The notes under the pieces were generated by a model. It was given only the letters and a program-made list of their open reading frames with translations. It searched no databases and was not told where the DNA came from. 64,000 nucleotides of DNA from assembly GCF_016863435.1 (NCBI RefSeq), contig NZ_BOOW01000050.1, forward strand, positions 1 to 64,000, written 5' to 3'. Numbering within the stretch: the stretch's first letter is position 1; each line of letters opens with the position of its first letter. Source of the stretch: Sinosporangium siamense (GTDB lineage Bacteria > Actinomycetota > Actinomycetes > Streptosporangiales > Streptosporangiaceae). This document shows, piece after piece, positions 24,285 through 32,637 of the stretch. The translations under genes were made by a program, and so were the position numbers.

Positions 24285-25439
24285 TCAAGGTTGTCCCGCG
24301 TCGAAGTAAGCGCGCACGTCCGGGGCGACCGCCGGCACCACCTGCGGCGCGGAGCCCGAGCGCAGGGACGTTGTGGCAGCGACACCCGCGGCCACGCTGT
24401 CGCGGGCGGCGACCGGTGAGGTGGCGAGCGCACGCTTCCCGAGGAGAAAGCCGAGAAACTCTTCGACGATCGCCACATCCGCCCCACCGTGGGTGCCTTC
24501 TCCCGTGGGGATCGGTATGACCCGGTCTCCCGCGCCGTTGTACTCCGAGCGGGAGTTCCACAACCGTACGACCCCGCCGTCAGAGTCGCCGAAGTTCTCC
24601 AGTCTCCCCTCTGTTCCGATCACGGTGTAGTTCCGCCAGTAGTCGGGCGCGAAGTGGCATTGGGAGTAGTTGGCGAGCACACCGTTCCCAAGCCGCATGG
24701 ACATGATGGAGACGTCTTCCACGTCGATCACGGGATTGAGCCCGGTCTGGGTGAGCGGCGGCCAGTTGTCGTAGCTGGCCAGGCGCCCCATCAGCCGGTC
24801 GGAGTTGTCCTGCCGGTCGGCGATCCCGCCGTACACCATGAGGTCGCCCATGGCGACGACCTCGACGCTGGAGGCGCCGGACAGCCAGTGAATGACGTCG
24901 ATGTCGTGGCTGCCCTTCTGCAGGAGCAGGCCGGTGGTCTTGGCCCGTTCGGCGTGCCAGTCCTTGAAGTAGAAGTCGCCGCCGTGCCCGATGAAATGAC
25001 GGCACCACACCGTTTTGACCTCGCCGATCGTCCCCGTGTCGATCAGGTCCTTCATGAGGCGCACAACCGGCATGTGGCGCATGTTGTGCCCGACCGCCAG
25101 CCGGGTGCGGGTGGCCCGGGCGGTCGCCAGGATGGCGTCGCAGTCCGCCACGGTGGTGGCCATCGGTTTCTCAAGGTAGACCGGGATGCCCGCCCTGAGC
25201 AGGTCGAGGGTGACCGTCGCGTGGGTGTGGTCCGGGGTGAGCACGAGGGCGCCGTCGAGGTCCAGTGCCGGGAGGCGGCGGTGGTCGTCGACCACCTGCG
25301 CTTCGGGGAAAGCACGTGCGGCGCGCTCGCGGCCGGCCGCCGAGTTGTCGGCCACGGCGACGATCCGGCCGCCGCCGGGCCCGACATAATCCGCGAGGGA
25401 GCTGCGGGCTCCGGCGCCCACGACACCGATTCTCAACAT
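24285..25439 (-). CDS. Gfo/Idh/MocA-family sugar oxidoreductase
   Basis: A 384-residue NAD(P)-dependent dehydrogenase, MLRIGVVGAGARSSLADYV, with the nucleotide-binding GxGxxG and the family motif VYLEKPMATTVADCDAIL (the conserved EKP). The C-terminal half holds a long beta-sheet substrate domain with the residues GSHDIDVIHWLSGA (Asp and His of the active site). It is the last gene of the sugar operon; its ATG overlaps the stop of the nucleoside hydrolase-like gene, with AGGAGGT upstream. It probably oxidises a sugar released by the operon's glycosidase; the exact sugar is unknown. Confidence 0.92.
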   Translation of the reverse strand: MLRIGVVGAGARSSLADYVGPGGGRIVAVADNSAAGRERAARAFPEAQVVDDHRRLPALDLDGALVLTPDHTHATVTLDLLRAGIPVYLEKPMATTVADCDAILATARATRTRLAVGHNMRHMPVVRLMKDLIDTGTIGEVKTVWCRHFIGHGGDFYFKDWHAERAKTTGLLLQKGSHDIDVIHWLSGASSVEVVAMGDLMVYGGIADRQDNSDRLMGRLASYDNWPPLTQTGLNPVIDVEDVSIMSMRLGNGVLANYSQCHFAPDYWRNYTVIGTEGRLENFGDSDGGVVRLWNSRSEYNGAGDRVIPIPTGEGTHGGADVAIVEEFLGFLLGKRALATSPVAARDSVAAGVAATTSLRSGSAPQVVPAVAPDVRAYFDAGQP

Positions 25440-26485
25440 GTGTGCTCTACCTCCTGTGGGTCGACGGCTGTCACGAGCGGGCCGTTTGGCCGCTCCTCAG
25501 TGAGTCCCCAGGGCCTGAGCGGGGGCCGTTCCAGGTAGTCGTCGACGGCGGCGGCGAGGACGTCGGGCGGGGCGACGGCGATCGCGTGGCGATGGCGCCC
25601 TCCGGGGTGCGCCACCCATTGTGTACGGCCGGCGAAGTCGGCCGAGACCGTGCCGGGAGAGCTCCACCGGATGAAACCGGGGAGGTCGCCGGCGGCCAGG
25701 AGGACGGTCAGCGGGTCCCAGCTCGGCCTGCCGTTGCCTTTGCCACTGTGCAGCGCGTAGGCGACAGCGACGGGTGTGGCCGCGCTGTGCCGGGTGTGGA
25801 GCCGCCGCCCGGTCACCACGTCGGCTGCCGCCTCCCAGCCGACGAAGTCGACCGGCCCCGGCCACCCCTGGAGAAAGCCGGCGGTGTGTGCGGGGTCATG
25901 CGCGAAGTTGTGCTCGGCGGGGAGCCCGGAGGGGTCGTGCGCGAAGTTGTGCTCGCTGGGGAGGCTGGACAGGGAGTGCTCGCCCACGCGCGAGGAGGCG
26001 GAACCCCCACCGAACCGGCCGCCCATGACCAGCGTCCGCACAACCGTGCGGCGTACAAGCTCGGCCCCGTTCAGCGGACTCCACTCGTCCGGGCCGGAGC
26101 GCAGGAGGTCCACCAGGTTGCCGTAGTACCCGATCGACACCAGTGTGACGCCGGAGCGCGCCGCGGCGAGCGCGGCCCGGAGCACGCCGACCGCCTCCCG
26201 CGGCGCCCGGCTCCGAGCGATCTCGGGATGCATACGGCTGATCGCCCTGGCGTAGTCCTCCGGCCCGATCTCGGTGCCGACCGGGTGCCGGACGCCGACC
26301 GGCAGCCCCGGCCTGCCGTAATAGGAGTTGATCACGCGCGCCGCGCTCTCGCTCCAGTGCCCGCAGGTGTTGATCCCGATCGCGAGCAGGTCGAGCGCCC
26401 CGGCGTCGCTCAGTGCGTGCGCGACGGCGAGGGCGCCCGCGTCGTCGACGTCGTCGCGCAAATCGGTCTCGATGATCACGCGCAC
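25433..26485 (-). CDS. Inosine/uridine-preferring nucleoside hydrolase-like protein with duplicated motif
   Basis: A 350-residue protein of the IUNH fold. Near its start ETDLRDDVDDAGAL corresponds to the calcium-binding DTDxGxDxDDA motif, slightly altered. LVSIGYYGNLVDLL and LVMGGR follow. The substrate-loop motif ExNFxxDP, normally single, occurs twice in tandem (EHNFAHDPSGLPAEHNFAHDP). Family enzymes cleave N-glycosidic bonds of ribonucleosides. GTG at 26485, 4 nt after the stop of the glycosidase gene, is the likely start; the frame upstream overlaps that gene. Whether the altered loop still binds substrate is open. Confidence 0.85.
   Translation of the reverse strand: MRVIIETDLRDDVDDAGALAVAHALSDAGALDLLAIGINTCGHWSESAARVINSYYGRPGLPVGVRHPVGTEIGPEDYARAISRMHPEIARSRAPREAVGVLRAALAAARSGVTLVSIGYYGNLVDLLRSGPDEWSPLNGAELVRRTVVRTLVMGGRFGGGSASSRVGEHSLSSLPSEHNFAHDPSGLPAEHNFAHDPAHTAGFLQGWPGPVDFVGWEAAADVVTGRRLHTRHSAATPVAVAYALHSGKGNGRPSWDPLTVLLAAGDLPGFIRWSSPGTVSADFAGRTQWVAHPGGRHRHAIAVAPPDVLAAAVDDYLERPPLRPWGLTEERPNGPLVTAVDPQEVEHTC
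25892..25969. repeat. 39-bp tandem duplication in the nucleoside hydrolase-like gene
   Basis: Two adjacent 39-bp units (25892-25930 and 25931-25969) share most bases, including GCGAAGTTGTGCTCG. Each encodes a 13-residue unit containing EHNFAHDP. Confidence 0.85.
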
Positions 26486-26489
26486 GGGT

Positions 26490-29400
26490 TCAGCGCCTGC
26501 GGGCGATGGTGATGTCGTCAATGGAAAGTGCTCCCCCAAGGTGCATGCCCCAGATGAGGCGATAGTCGGTACGGTCGCCCGTGGTGAAGGTGACCGAGCG
26601 GGTGACGATCCGGCCGAGGGGGCCGCGCCAGCGTGTCACGCCGACGTCACCGGCCGGTCCGGCGTCCTGCGACCGGACTAGGAAGTAGAAATGGCCGGAG
26701 GGGCCCGGCGCGGCGCTCGCCTTCGCCGAGAACTCAACCCTGTACTTCGTGCGGGGTTCGAGCGTGATGTGCGCCGGATCGGAGCAGAGGACATCACACC
26801 GGTCGACGTTCCGCTCGGCTGTGCCGTACGCGGAATAGCGCCCGGAGACCACAGCCGTCTGCGTGATGCCGTTGCCGGTCCCGCCGGGTCCCTGGGTGAA
26901 GGGGCCGAGGTCGCCGGTCTCGAAGTCGAAGCGTACGCCGCCGCGCACGAGCGGGTTGCTCCTGGTGAGAAGAAGAGTGTCGCCTTTGTTGAGGGTGAAC
27001 TGCGCGGTGGTGACGCCGGTCCCGACCAGCCGGTCGGCTCCCGTGTCGTAGACGGGTTCGGGGCGTGGCAGCCTGATGGTTTTGGTGCCCGTGGTGGCGG
27101 CGTGCAGACTGATCCACGAGGCGTTCACCTCCAGCCCGTCGCCGCCGTCGGTGTAAAGCCAGACGCCGGCGTCCGCGTAGACCTTGCGGAGCACCGGCAC
27201 GGGGAGCGGCGGCGCGCTCGCCAGCACGGAGGTCCAGCCGTTCATGGCCTTGCCGGCGATGACCGGCCGCGGCTTCGGGCCGGTGGACCGGGCAAGGGTG
27301 GTGAAACCGGTGCCGGTGGGGTGGAAGAGCGGGTCCAGCGCGATCTCACCGCCGTAGGTCGCGGTGTCGCCGGGGAAGACGACCGGGTCCAGCCGGTAGC
27401 TCACCGGCGGCATCCCGGCGTTGGCGATCTTGGTGACGACGATGTCGTCGACGGCCACGCCGCCGCCGTTGTGAACCCCCCAGATGAGGTAGTAGTCGGT
27501 GAAGTTCTTGAGGGTGAACTCGAACTCCTTGGTGCCGCTGTCAGTCCATTGGTGCACGCCGACGTCCTGAGGCACCCCGCCTGAGGCCGTACGCGCCAGG
27601 AAGTAGAAATACGCGCCGGCTCCGGGTGCGGTCAGCGTCCGGGCGGAGAAGCGCACGCGATAGCCGGCGTTGGCCTCCAGCGGGATGTCCGACGGCTTGC
27701 TGAACAGGAATTCGTGCCAATCGGTGGTGCTCGGTGCCGAGCCGTGCACCTCTCCGGAGACGATCGTCCCCGGCCCGTGGTAGCCGGTGCCGTTATACGT
27801 GCCGGACTCGAAGTCCTCGACGTCGAGTGGCGCCGACGGGTCGGGTGGCGGGCCGCCGCTCGCGGTCACCAGGTCCAGATCGAAGCCGGTGAGGCTTTCG
27901 ACGTCGGCTTTCGACAGGCCCGCCCGGTCGGCGTAACCCGGTGCCCAACCCCACACGAGAGTGCGCCCCGCGGACTTCAGTACGGCTATCGCCGCCCTTT
28001 GCGCCGCGTCGAGCCGGAAGGCGTCGGGGAACACATAGACCTTGTAGTGGCCTGGCACGCGGCCCTCGACCAGGTCGTCGATCACGTAGCGGTCGAAGGG
28101 CGCGCCCGCTTTGCTGAGTTCCCCGAGGCCTTGGCGGCTGGTGAGCGAGGGCCCTTCGTAGAGCTTGGCGGTGGTGTCGGTGTCGCCGGCGAGGGCGAAC
28201 TCGGCGGTCGGCACCGAGATGACGGCCACCTCCGAGACACGTTGCCTGGGCAGGTTCAGCGAGTAGTCACCCCAGCGGTTGAGCCGGGTGAACTCGGCGC
28301 CGAAGGCCGGGTCGGCGTACCAGAGCCCGGAGGAGTGATCCATGTACCACATGCCGCACGCGTGGGTAACCGCCTGGCCGAAGGCGCGGCGGACGAGGCC
28401 GAGCGACTCGGCCATCGTGGTCGCGTAGACGAAGGACGTGCCCGGCGGGGCCAGATGGGTGCGGTCGTCCGCCTCGTCGATGAAGAGTTTGCCGTGCAGG
28501 GCGAGGCTCTCGGTATAGGTACGGAAGGCGCCGTCGTCGCCGGGGGCACGCCGATAGTAGGAGTGGGGCGAGGTCACCATGTCGACGTCGCGGATCCTGT
28601 GCAACTCGGCGACGGCGCGGTGGTGCTGCTCCTGGGGCAGGTAGCCCTGGTCGGGGGAATATCCGTACAGCACGGAGACGAGCAGCCTGCCGCCGCTCTC
28701 GTCCTTGACGATCCGGGCGAAGTGCGCGATGGCCTCGGCTGTGACGCGGTGGTAGGTCTCGTAGTAGTCGAGTACCCGCTGTGAGGTGGCGGGGTCGCGG
28801 AAGAGTCCGACGCTGCGGGCGCGCCGGTCGGCGGCGGTGGGAATGGCGGCTCCGGAGAACGTCGCCGCCGGATCGTTCCAGGCCGAGCGGAGCCTTGTGA
28901 CGTCGTCGCCGTATTTCTCCCGCAGATCGGCGATCCATGCCCGGCGCATCGCCTCGCTGGTGTCGGGCAGGTATTCGGCGTTGTAGCACAGCCATTCGCC
29001 GTAGAGGCCGCCGGCGATGGTGACGCCCATGACGCGCCTGCCCTCTGGGCCGTCGAGCAGGTGGCGGACCATGGAACGGAGCATCGCCCCGGCCTCCTGC
29101 CGCCAGGTGAGCGAGGCGAAGGAGGCGTCCCGCGGGATGCCTGCCGTACCTGGGGTGATGGCGTAGTCGACCACGTCGCCCGGGTGGGTGTCCAGCCACC
29201 ACGACGGCGCCCACAGGTGCAGGCGCGGCAGGGCGTAGCCGGAGGGGGCGTGCTCGGCGAAGACGCGCATGACGCGGTCGATGACGGTGAAGTCCTGCTG
29301 TCCGGGGCCGGTCCAGCCGAGGTCGAGGAAGCTGGTCTTCTCGATGAAGGAGAAGAATTCGAACGGCGGGGCGTCGGCGGCGGAGATCTCCTGCTCGAAC

Positions 29401-29567
29401 AGGTACATCGGGAAGCGGGGCACGTCGTTGACGAACAGGCAGGGGCTGCCTCGGTGCGGTCCGACGCGGAAGCGCGGGGGAGCCTTGGCGGTGGCGAGGG
29501 CCGGATCGACGAGGGCGACGAGTAACGGCGCGGTCATCGCACCGAGGAAATGGCGTCTTTTCATCAT
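26490..29567 (-). CDS. Secreted glycoside hydrolase (GH42-like beta-galactosidase fold) with two C-terminal carbohydrate-binding-like modules
   Basis: About 1025 residues. A Tat-like signal (MMKRRHFLGAMTAPLLVALVDPALATA) indicates export. Residues about 40-520 resemble GH-A clan beta-galactosidases: GGLYGEWLCYNAEYLPDTSEAMRRAWIADLREKYG with a likely acid/base Glu, and a second acidic site near FIDEADDRTHL. A trimerisation-like domain follows. Two homologous jelly-roll modules form the C terminus, each with DFE(S/T)G, FYFL(A/V)R, DVGV..W and DYxLIWG(V/M)HxGG..(V/I)DDI. Its ATG overlaps the permease stop (ATGA). The open frame continuing to 30233 is antisense-like sequence of the permease gene in another frame and is excluded. 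Substrate uncertain. Confidence 0.85.
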   Translation of the reverse strand: MMKRRHFLGAMTAPLLVALVDPALATAKAPPRFRVGPHRGSPCLFVNDVPRFPMYLFEQEISAADAPPFEFFSFIEKTSFLDLGWTGPGQQDFTVIDRVMRVFAEHAPSGYALPRLHLWAPSWWLDTHPGDVVDYAITPGTAGIPRDASFASLTWRQEAGAMLRSMVRHLLDGPEGRRVMGVTIAGGLYGEWLCYNAEYLPDTSEAMRRAWIADLREKYGDDVTRLRSAWNDPAATFSGAAIPTAADRRARSVGLFRDPATSQRVLDYYETYHRVTAEAIAHFARIVKDESGGRLLVSVLYGYSPDQGYLPQEQHHRAVAELHRIRDVDMVTSPHSYYRRAPGDDGAFRTYTESLALHGKLFIDEADDRTHLAPPGTSFVYATTMAESLGLVRRAFGQAVTHACGMWYMDHSSGLWYADPAFGAEFTRLNRWGDYSLNLPRQRVSEVAVISVPTAEFALAGDTDTTAKLYEGPSLTSRQGLGELSKAGAPFDRYVIDDLVEGRVPGHYKVYVFPDAFRLDAAQRAAIAVLKSAGRTLVWGWAPGYADRAGLSKADVESLTGFDLDLVTASGGPPPDPSAPLDVEDFESGTYNGTGYHGPGTIVSGEVHGSAPSTTDWHEFLFSKPSDIPLEANAGYRVRFSARTLTAPGAGAYFYFLARTASGGVPQDVGVHQWTDSGTKEFEFTLKNFTDYYLIWGVHNGGGVAVDDIVVTKIANAGMPPVSYRLDPVVFPGDTATYGGEIALDPLFHPTGTGFTTLARSTGPKPRPVIAGKAMNGWTSVLASAPPLPVPVLRKVYADAGVWLYTDGGDGLEVNASWISLHAATTGTKTIRLPRPEPVYDTGADRLVGTGVTTAQFTLNKGDTLLLTRSNPLVRGGVRFDFETGDLGPFTQGPGGTGNGITQTAVVSGRYSAYGTAERNVDRCDVLCSDPAHITLEPRTKYRVEFSAKASAAPGPSGHFYFLVRSQDAGPAGDVGVTRWRGPLGRIVTRSVTFTTGDRTDYRLIWGMHLGGALSIDDITIARRR

Positions 29568-30373
29568 TTGAGTCCTGAGAAAGCGATGCCCTCGATGACA
29601 CGGCGCTGCATCACGAGGAAAAGGATCACGATCGGCAGCATCGCCATCAGCGAGGCCGCGAGCATGGAGGGGAACTGGGTTCCGTGCTCGCCGGTGAAGG
29701 AGGCGAGCCCGACCGACAGCGGCATCATGTCCTGGCTGTTGACCACCACCAGCGGCCACAGCAGCGACGACCACGACGCCATCACGGTGAGGATGGCAAG
29801 CGCGCTCAGCCCCGGCCTGGCCAGCGGGAGCATGACGTGCCAGAACACCTGGCCGGGGTTGGCGCCGTCGAGCCTGGCCGCCTCCTCCAGCTCCCTCGGC
29901 AGCCCGAGGAAGAACTGCCGCATCATGAAGATGCCGAAGGCGTTGACCAGGCCGGGCACCACGATCCCGGCGAAGGAGTCGAGCCAGCCGAAGCTCTGCA
30001 CGGTCTGGTATTGCGGGATGAGCAGCAGCGTGCCCGGCACCATGAGCATCGTCAGGACCAACGCGAACAGCGGGCCTTTGGCGTAGAAGCGCATCCTGGC
30101 GAAGGCGTAGCCGCCGAGCGCGCACAGCACCAGCGTGGCGACGGTGGTGAGCACGGTGATGACGACGGTGTTGAGCAGTTGGCGCAGGAAGGGGATCTGC
30201 GCGAACACCGCGGCGTAGGCGCCGAGGTCCCACTCGGTGGGCCAGAGGGTCGGGGGAACGGAGGTGATCTGGTCGTTCGTCATGAACGTCGCCAGCACTT
30301 GATACACGAAGGGCGAGACCATGATCAGGCCGCCGCCGAGCAGGACGAGGTGAGCGCCGAGGTGTTTACGCAT
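29564..30373 (-). CDS. Carbohydrate ABC transporter permease, MalG/AraQ type
   Basis: A 269-residue membrane protein with six hydrophobic helices and the EAA loop EEAARLDGANPGQVFWHVMLPLARPGLSALAI, which docks to the ATPase. It pairs with the MalF-type permease, whose stop its ATG overlaps by 8 nt. No ATPase is encoded in the operon, so a shared MsiK-type ATPase elsewhere probably energises it, as is common in actinomycetes. Confidence 0.93.
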   Translation of the reverse strand: MRKHLGAHLVLLGGGLIMVSPFVYQVLATFMTNDQITSVPPTLWPTEWDLGAYAAVFAQIPFLRQLLNTVVITVLTTVATLVLCALGGYAFARMRFYAKGPLFALVLTMLMVPGTLLLIPQYQTVQSFGWLDSFAGIVVPGLVNAFGIFMMRQFFLGLPRELEEAARLDGANPGQVFWHVMLPLARPGLSALAILTVMASWSSLLWPLVVVNSQDMMPLSVGLASFTGEHGTQFPSMLAASLMAMLPIVILFLVMQRRVIEGIAFSGLK

Positions 30374-31244
30374 AGTGCACCCATCTGCGCTGCAGCCTGA
30401 ACTGGAGGGCGGTCAGCAGCGCGATCAGGGCGATGATCACGATGCCTATCGCGGTGGCGTAGCCCTTGTCGTTGTGGAGGAAGCCCTCGCTGTAGAAGAA
30501 GTAGACGAGCGTCTGCGATCGTTCGGCGTTCGGGCCGGTGCCGAGCATGACGAAGATGAGGTCGAACACCTGAAAGCCGCCGATGAGGGTGAGCACGGTG
30601 ACGAAGAAGAGGGTCGGCGTCAGCAACGGCAGCGTGATCGAGCGGAACTGCCGCCAGGGCGTCGCGCCGTCGATCGCCGCGGCCTCGTAGAGCTCGGGCG
30701 GGATGCCGTTCAGTCCGGCGCTGAAGACGATGATGTTGAAGCCGAGGGAGAGCCAGATGCCGACGATCGCGACGGCCACGAGCGACACCCCCGGGGTGGA
30801 CAGCCAATAGGGCCCCTGGATCCCGAACAACCCGAGGAAGGCGTTGATCAGCCCGAAGTCGCCGCTATAGAGCATGCGCCAGACGATGGCGACGGCCACC
30901 GGCATCGTGACGACGGGCAGGAAGTACAGAGCGCGATAGAGAGCCCGCAGGCGCAGACCCGGCCGGTTCATGAGCGCCGCGAGGTAGACGGCGATCGGCA
31001 CGTTGAGCATGACGATCAGCGTGTAGATCGCCGTGTTCCCCAGGGCGAGTGTGAAGTCCGGATCGGACAGCAACCGCTCGTAGTTGTCCAGCCCGGTCCA
31101 GCGGACCTCTCCGAAAAAGCTCCACGTGGTGAAGCTGTAGTAGAGCGTGCGCAGCAGCGGCCAGAGGAAGAAGATCGCGAGCGGCACCAGGATCGGGGTC
31201 ATGAAGATCCACGGCCATACACCGTCGTGCCTGCGGGCGGACAT
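30366..31244 (-). CDS. Carbohydrate ABC transporter permease, MalF/UgpA type
   Basis: A 292-residue permease from the ATG at 31244, MSARRHDGVWPWIFMTPILVPLAIFFLWPLLRTLYYSFTTW, with six helices and the EAA motif YEAAAIDGATPWRQFRSITLPLLTPTLFFVTV. The ATG shares one base with the stop of the binding-protein gene (TGATG), so translation is coupled. The upstream in-frame extension inside the preceding gene is not conserved-looking. Confidence 0.93.
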   Translation of the reverse strand: MSARRHDGVWPWIFMTPILVPLAIFFLWPLLRTLYYSFTTWSFFGEVRWTGLDNYERLLSDPDFTLALGNTAIYTLIVMLNVPIAVYLAALMNRPGLRLRALYRALYFLPVVTMPVAVAIVWRMLYSGDFGLINAFLGLFGIQGPYWLSTPGVSLVAVAIVGIWLSLGFNIIVFSAGLNGIPPELYEAAAIDGATPWRQFRSITLPLLTPTLFFVTVLTLIGGFQVFDLIFVMLGTGPNAERSQTLVYFFYSEGFLHNDKGYATAIGIVIIALIALLTALQFRLQRRWVHYA

Positions 31245-32491
31245 CACTTGGGCTCGGCGGCGAGGACGTCGTTCATGGCCGCCGCGAGCTGCTTGCACGC
31301 CTCTTCGACCGACAACTCGCCCCGCCATGCCTTGGTGAGATATTCGTTCTCCAGCTTGTTCCACGCTTCAGCGGAGATCGAGGCCGGGTACGGCGCGGCG
31401 TTCGCGGCCTGTTCTGCGAAGAACGTGAGGTCCCACTGAGGGAAGGCGGCGGTGAAGCTGCCCGAGCTGCCGTTGAAGGCGGGGATTCCAAGCCCCGCGG
31501 CGCCGAAGAGCTCCTGGGCGGTTTTGGAGCCGAGGAACGCCTGGAAGGCCTGCGCCGCCTCCTTGTGCTCGGACTGGGCCGACACCGCGTCGGCGCCGCC
31601 CTGAACCGTGGTGACCAGGCCTGAGCTGCCCTTCGGCATGGGCGCGACGGCGAAGTCGCCGGCGAGCTTGGCGTCCTTGAGCGTGTTGACGTTCCACGGA
31701 CCGGACCACATCATCGCGAGCTTGCCCGAGGTGAAGTATTGCGGGACGGGGGTGTCGGTGATCTGCTGGACCGACGGTGAGACGCCCTCCTTGGCCAGGT
31801 CGACCCAGAGCTTGATCCCGGCGATGGTCTCCGGACGGTCGTAGCCGGAGCGCCTCTTGTCGGCGGAGACGACCTCGCCGCCGGATTGGTAGATCGTGTT
31901 GTAGTAGGTCTCCTGGCCGGTCCACGGGGCCGCCGCCGCACCGAAGACGTCCAGCTTCTTGGAGATGGTCCGGGCGGCGTCGAGGAAGTCCGCCTGCGTC
32001 CAGCCCTTGCGGGGGTGGGCGACGCCGGCCTTGTCGAAGAGGCGCTTGTTGTACCAGACGCCCATCGTGCCGATCTCCCTCGGCGAGGCGTAGAGCTTGC
32101 CGCCGGAGGTGTAGCTGTCGATCAGCCCCCGGGGGAAGTTCTCCGCGGGAAGCGAGGTGATCGGTTCGAGCGCTCCGTTGGCGGCATAGAGGGCGGCGTT
32201 GGGCTCGTTGACCCAGAACACGTCGGGCAGGCTCTTGCTCGACGCCTGCGTTTGAAGCTTGGTCCAGTATTGCTCCCAGGGCAGTGCCTGGATATTGACG
32301 GTGATGTCAGGGCGCTGCTTGGCGAACGCCGCGATGATCTCCTTGTACGGCTTGAGCGCGTTGGCGTCCCATATGACGTAGTCGATGCCGACCGGGCCCT
32401 TCTTCTCCGCCGGGGCGTTGTCGGCGGCACACCCGGACAGGACGAGACAGAACGCGACCGCTGCGGCCGCTGCGGCGAGGTGACGGTTCAT
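31244..32491 (-). CDS. Carbohydrate ABC transporter substrate-binding lipoprotein
   Basis: A 415-residue family-1 binding protein: signal and lipobox CLVLSGCAADNAP, then IDYVIWDANALKPYKEIIAAFAKQRPDITVNIQALPWEQYWTKLQTQASSKSLPDVFWVN, the classic opening of sugar-binding proteins. It captures the sugar outside the membrane for the two permeases. First gene of the six-gene minus-strand operon and divergent from the ROK regulator, with AT-rich operator-like repeats in the 146-bp gap. Confidence 0.93.
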   Translation of the reverse strand: MNRHLAAAAAAVAFCLVLSGCAADNAPAEKKGPVGIDYVIWDANALKPYKEIIAAFAKQRPDITVNIQALPWEQYWTKLQTQASSKSLPDVFWVNEPNAALYAANGALEPITSLPAENFPRGLIDSYTSGGKLYASPREIGTMGVWYNKRLFDKAGVAHPRKGWTQADFLDAARTISKKLDVFGAAAAPWTGQETYYNTIYQSGGEVVSADKRRSGYDRPETIAGIKLWVDLAKEGVSPSVQQITDTPVPQYFTSGKLAMMWSGPWNVNTLKDAKLAGDFAVAPMPKGSSGLVTTVQGGADAVSAQSEHKEAAQAFQAFLGSKTAQELFGAAGLGIPAFNGSSGSFTAAFPQWDLTFFAEQAANAAPYPASISAEAWNKLENEYLTKAWRGELSVEEACKQLAAAMNDVLAAEPK

Positions 32492-32507
32492 AGCTGCGAC
32501 CTCTACT

Positions 32508-32620
32508 TAATTAACAAACTTGGCATGTAAATTACGCATCAGTCCGCCAAGCGTCAACCCTCCAATCCACCAGCATGGCCTGGACCAGCGCGCTAGGATA
32601 AATAACCAACTTGCCAAGAC
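32508..32620. promoter_or_regulatory. Divergent promoter with two ROK-operator-like sites
   Basis: Two similar AT-rich sites flank the intergenic region: AACAAACTTGGCATG (32512-32526) and AACCAACTTGCCAAG (32604-32618), sharing AACnAACTTGnCA. Each lies next to one of the divergent starts, and TTAATTAA (32508-32515) contains plausible -10 elements for the transport operon. The layout suits repression of both directions by the ROK protein. Confidence 0.5.
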
Positions 32621-32637
32621 AACCCTGCGGGAGACCC

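Noticed and set aside
29568-30233. N-terminal extension of the glycosidase frame by over 200 codons
   Set aside because: It lies inside the permease gene in another frame, is Arg/His/Pro-rich and has no family similarity; the Tat-like signal at 29567 is the clear start.
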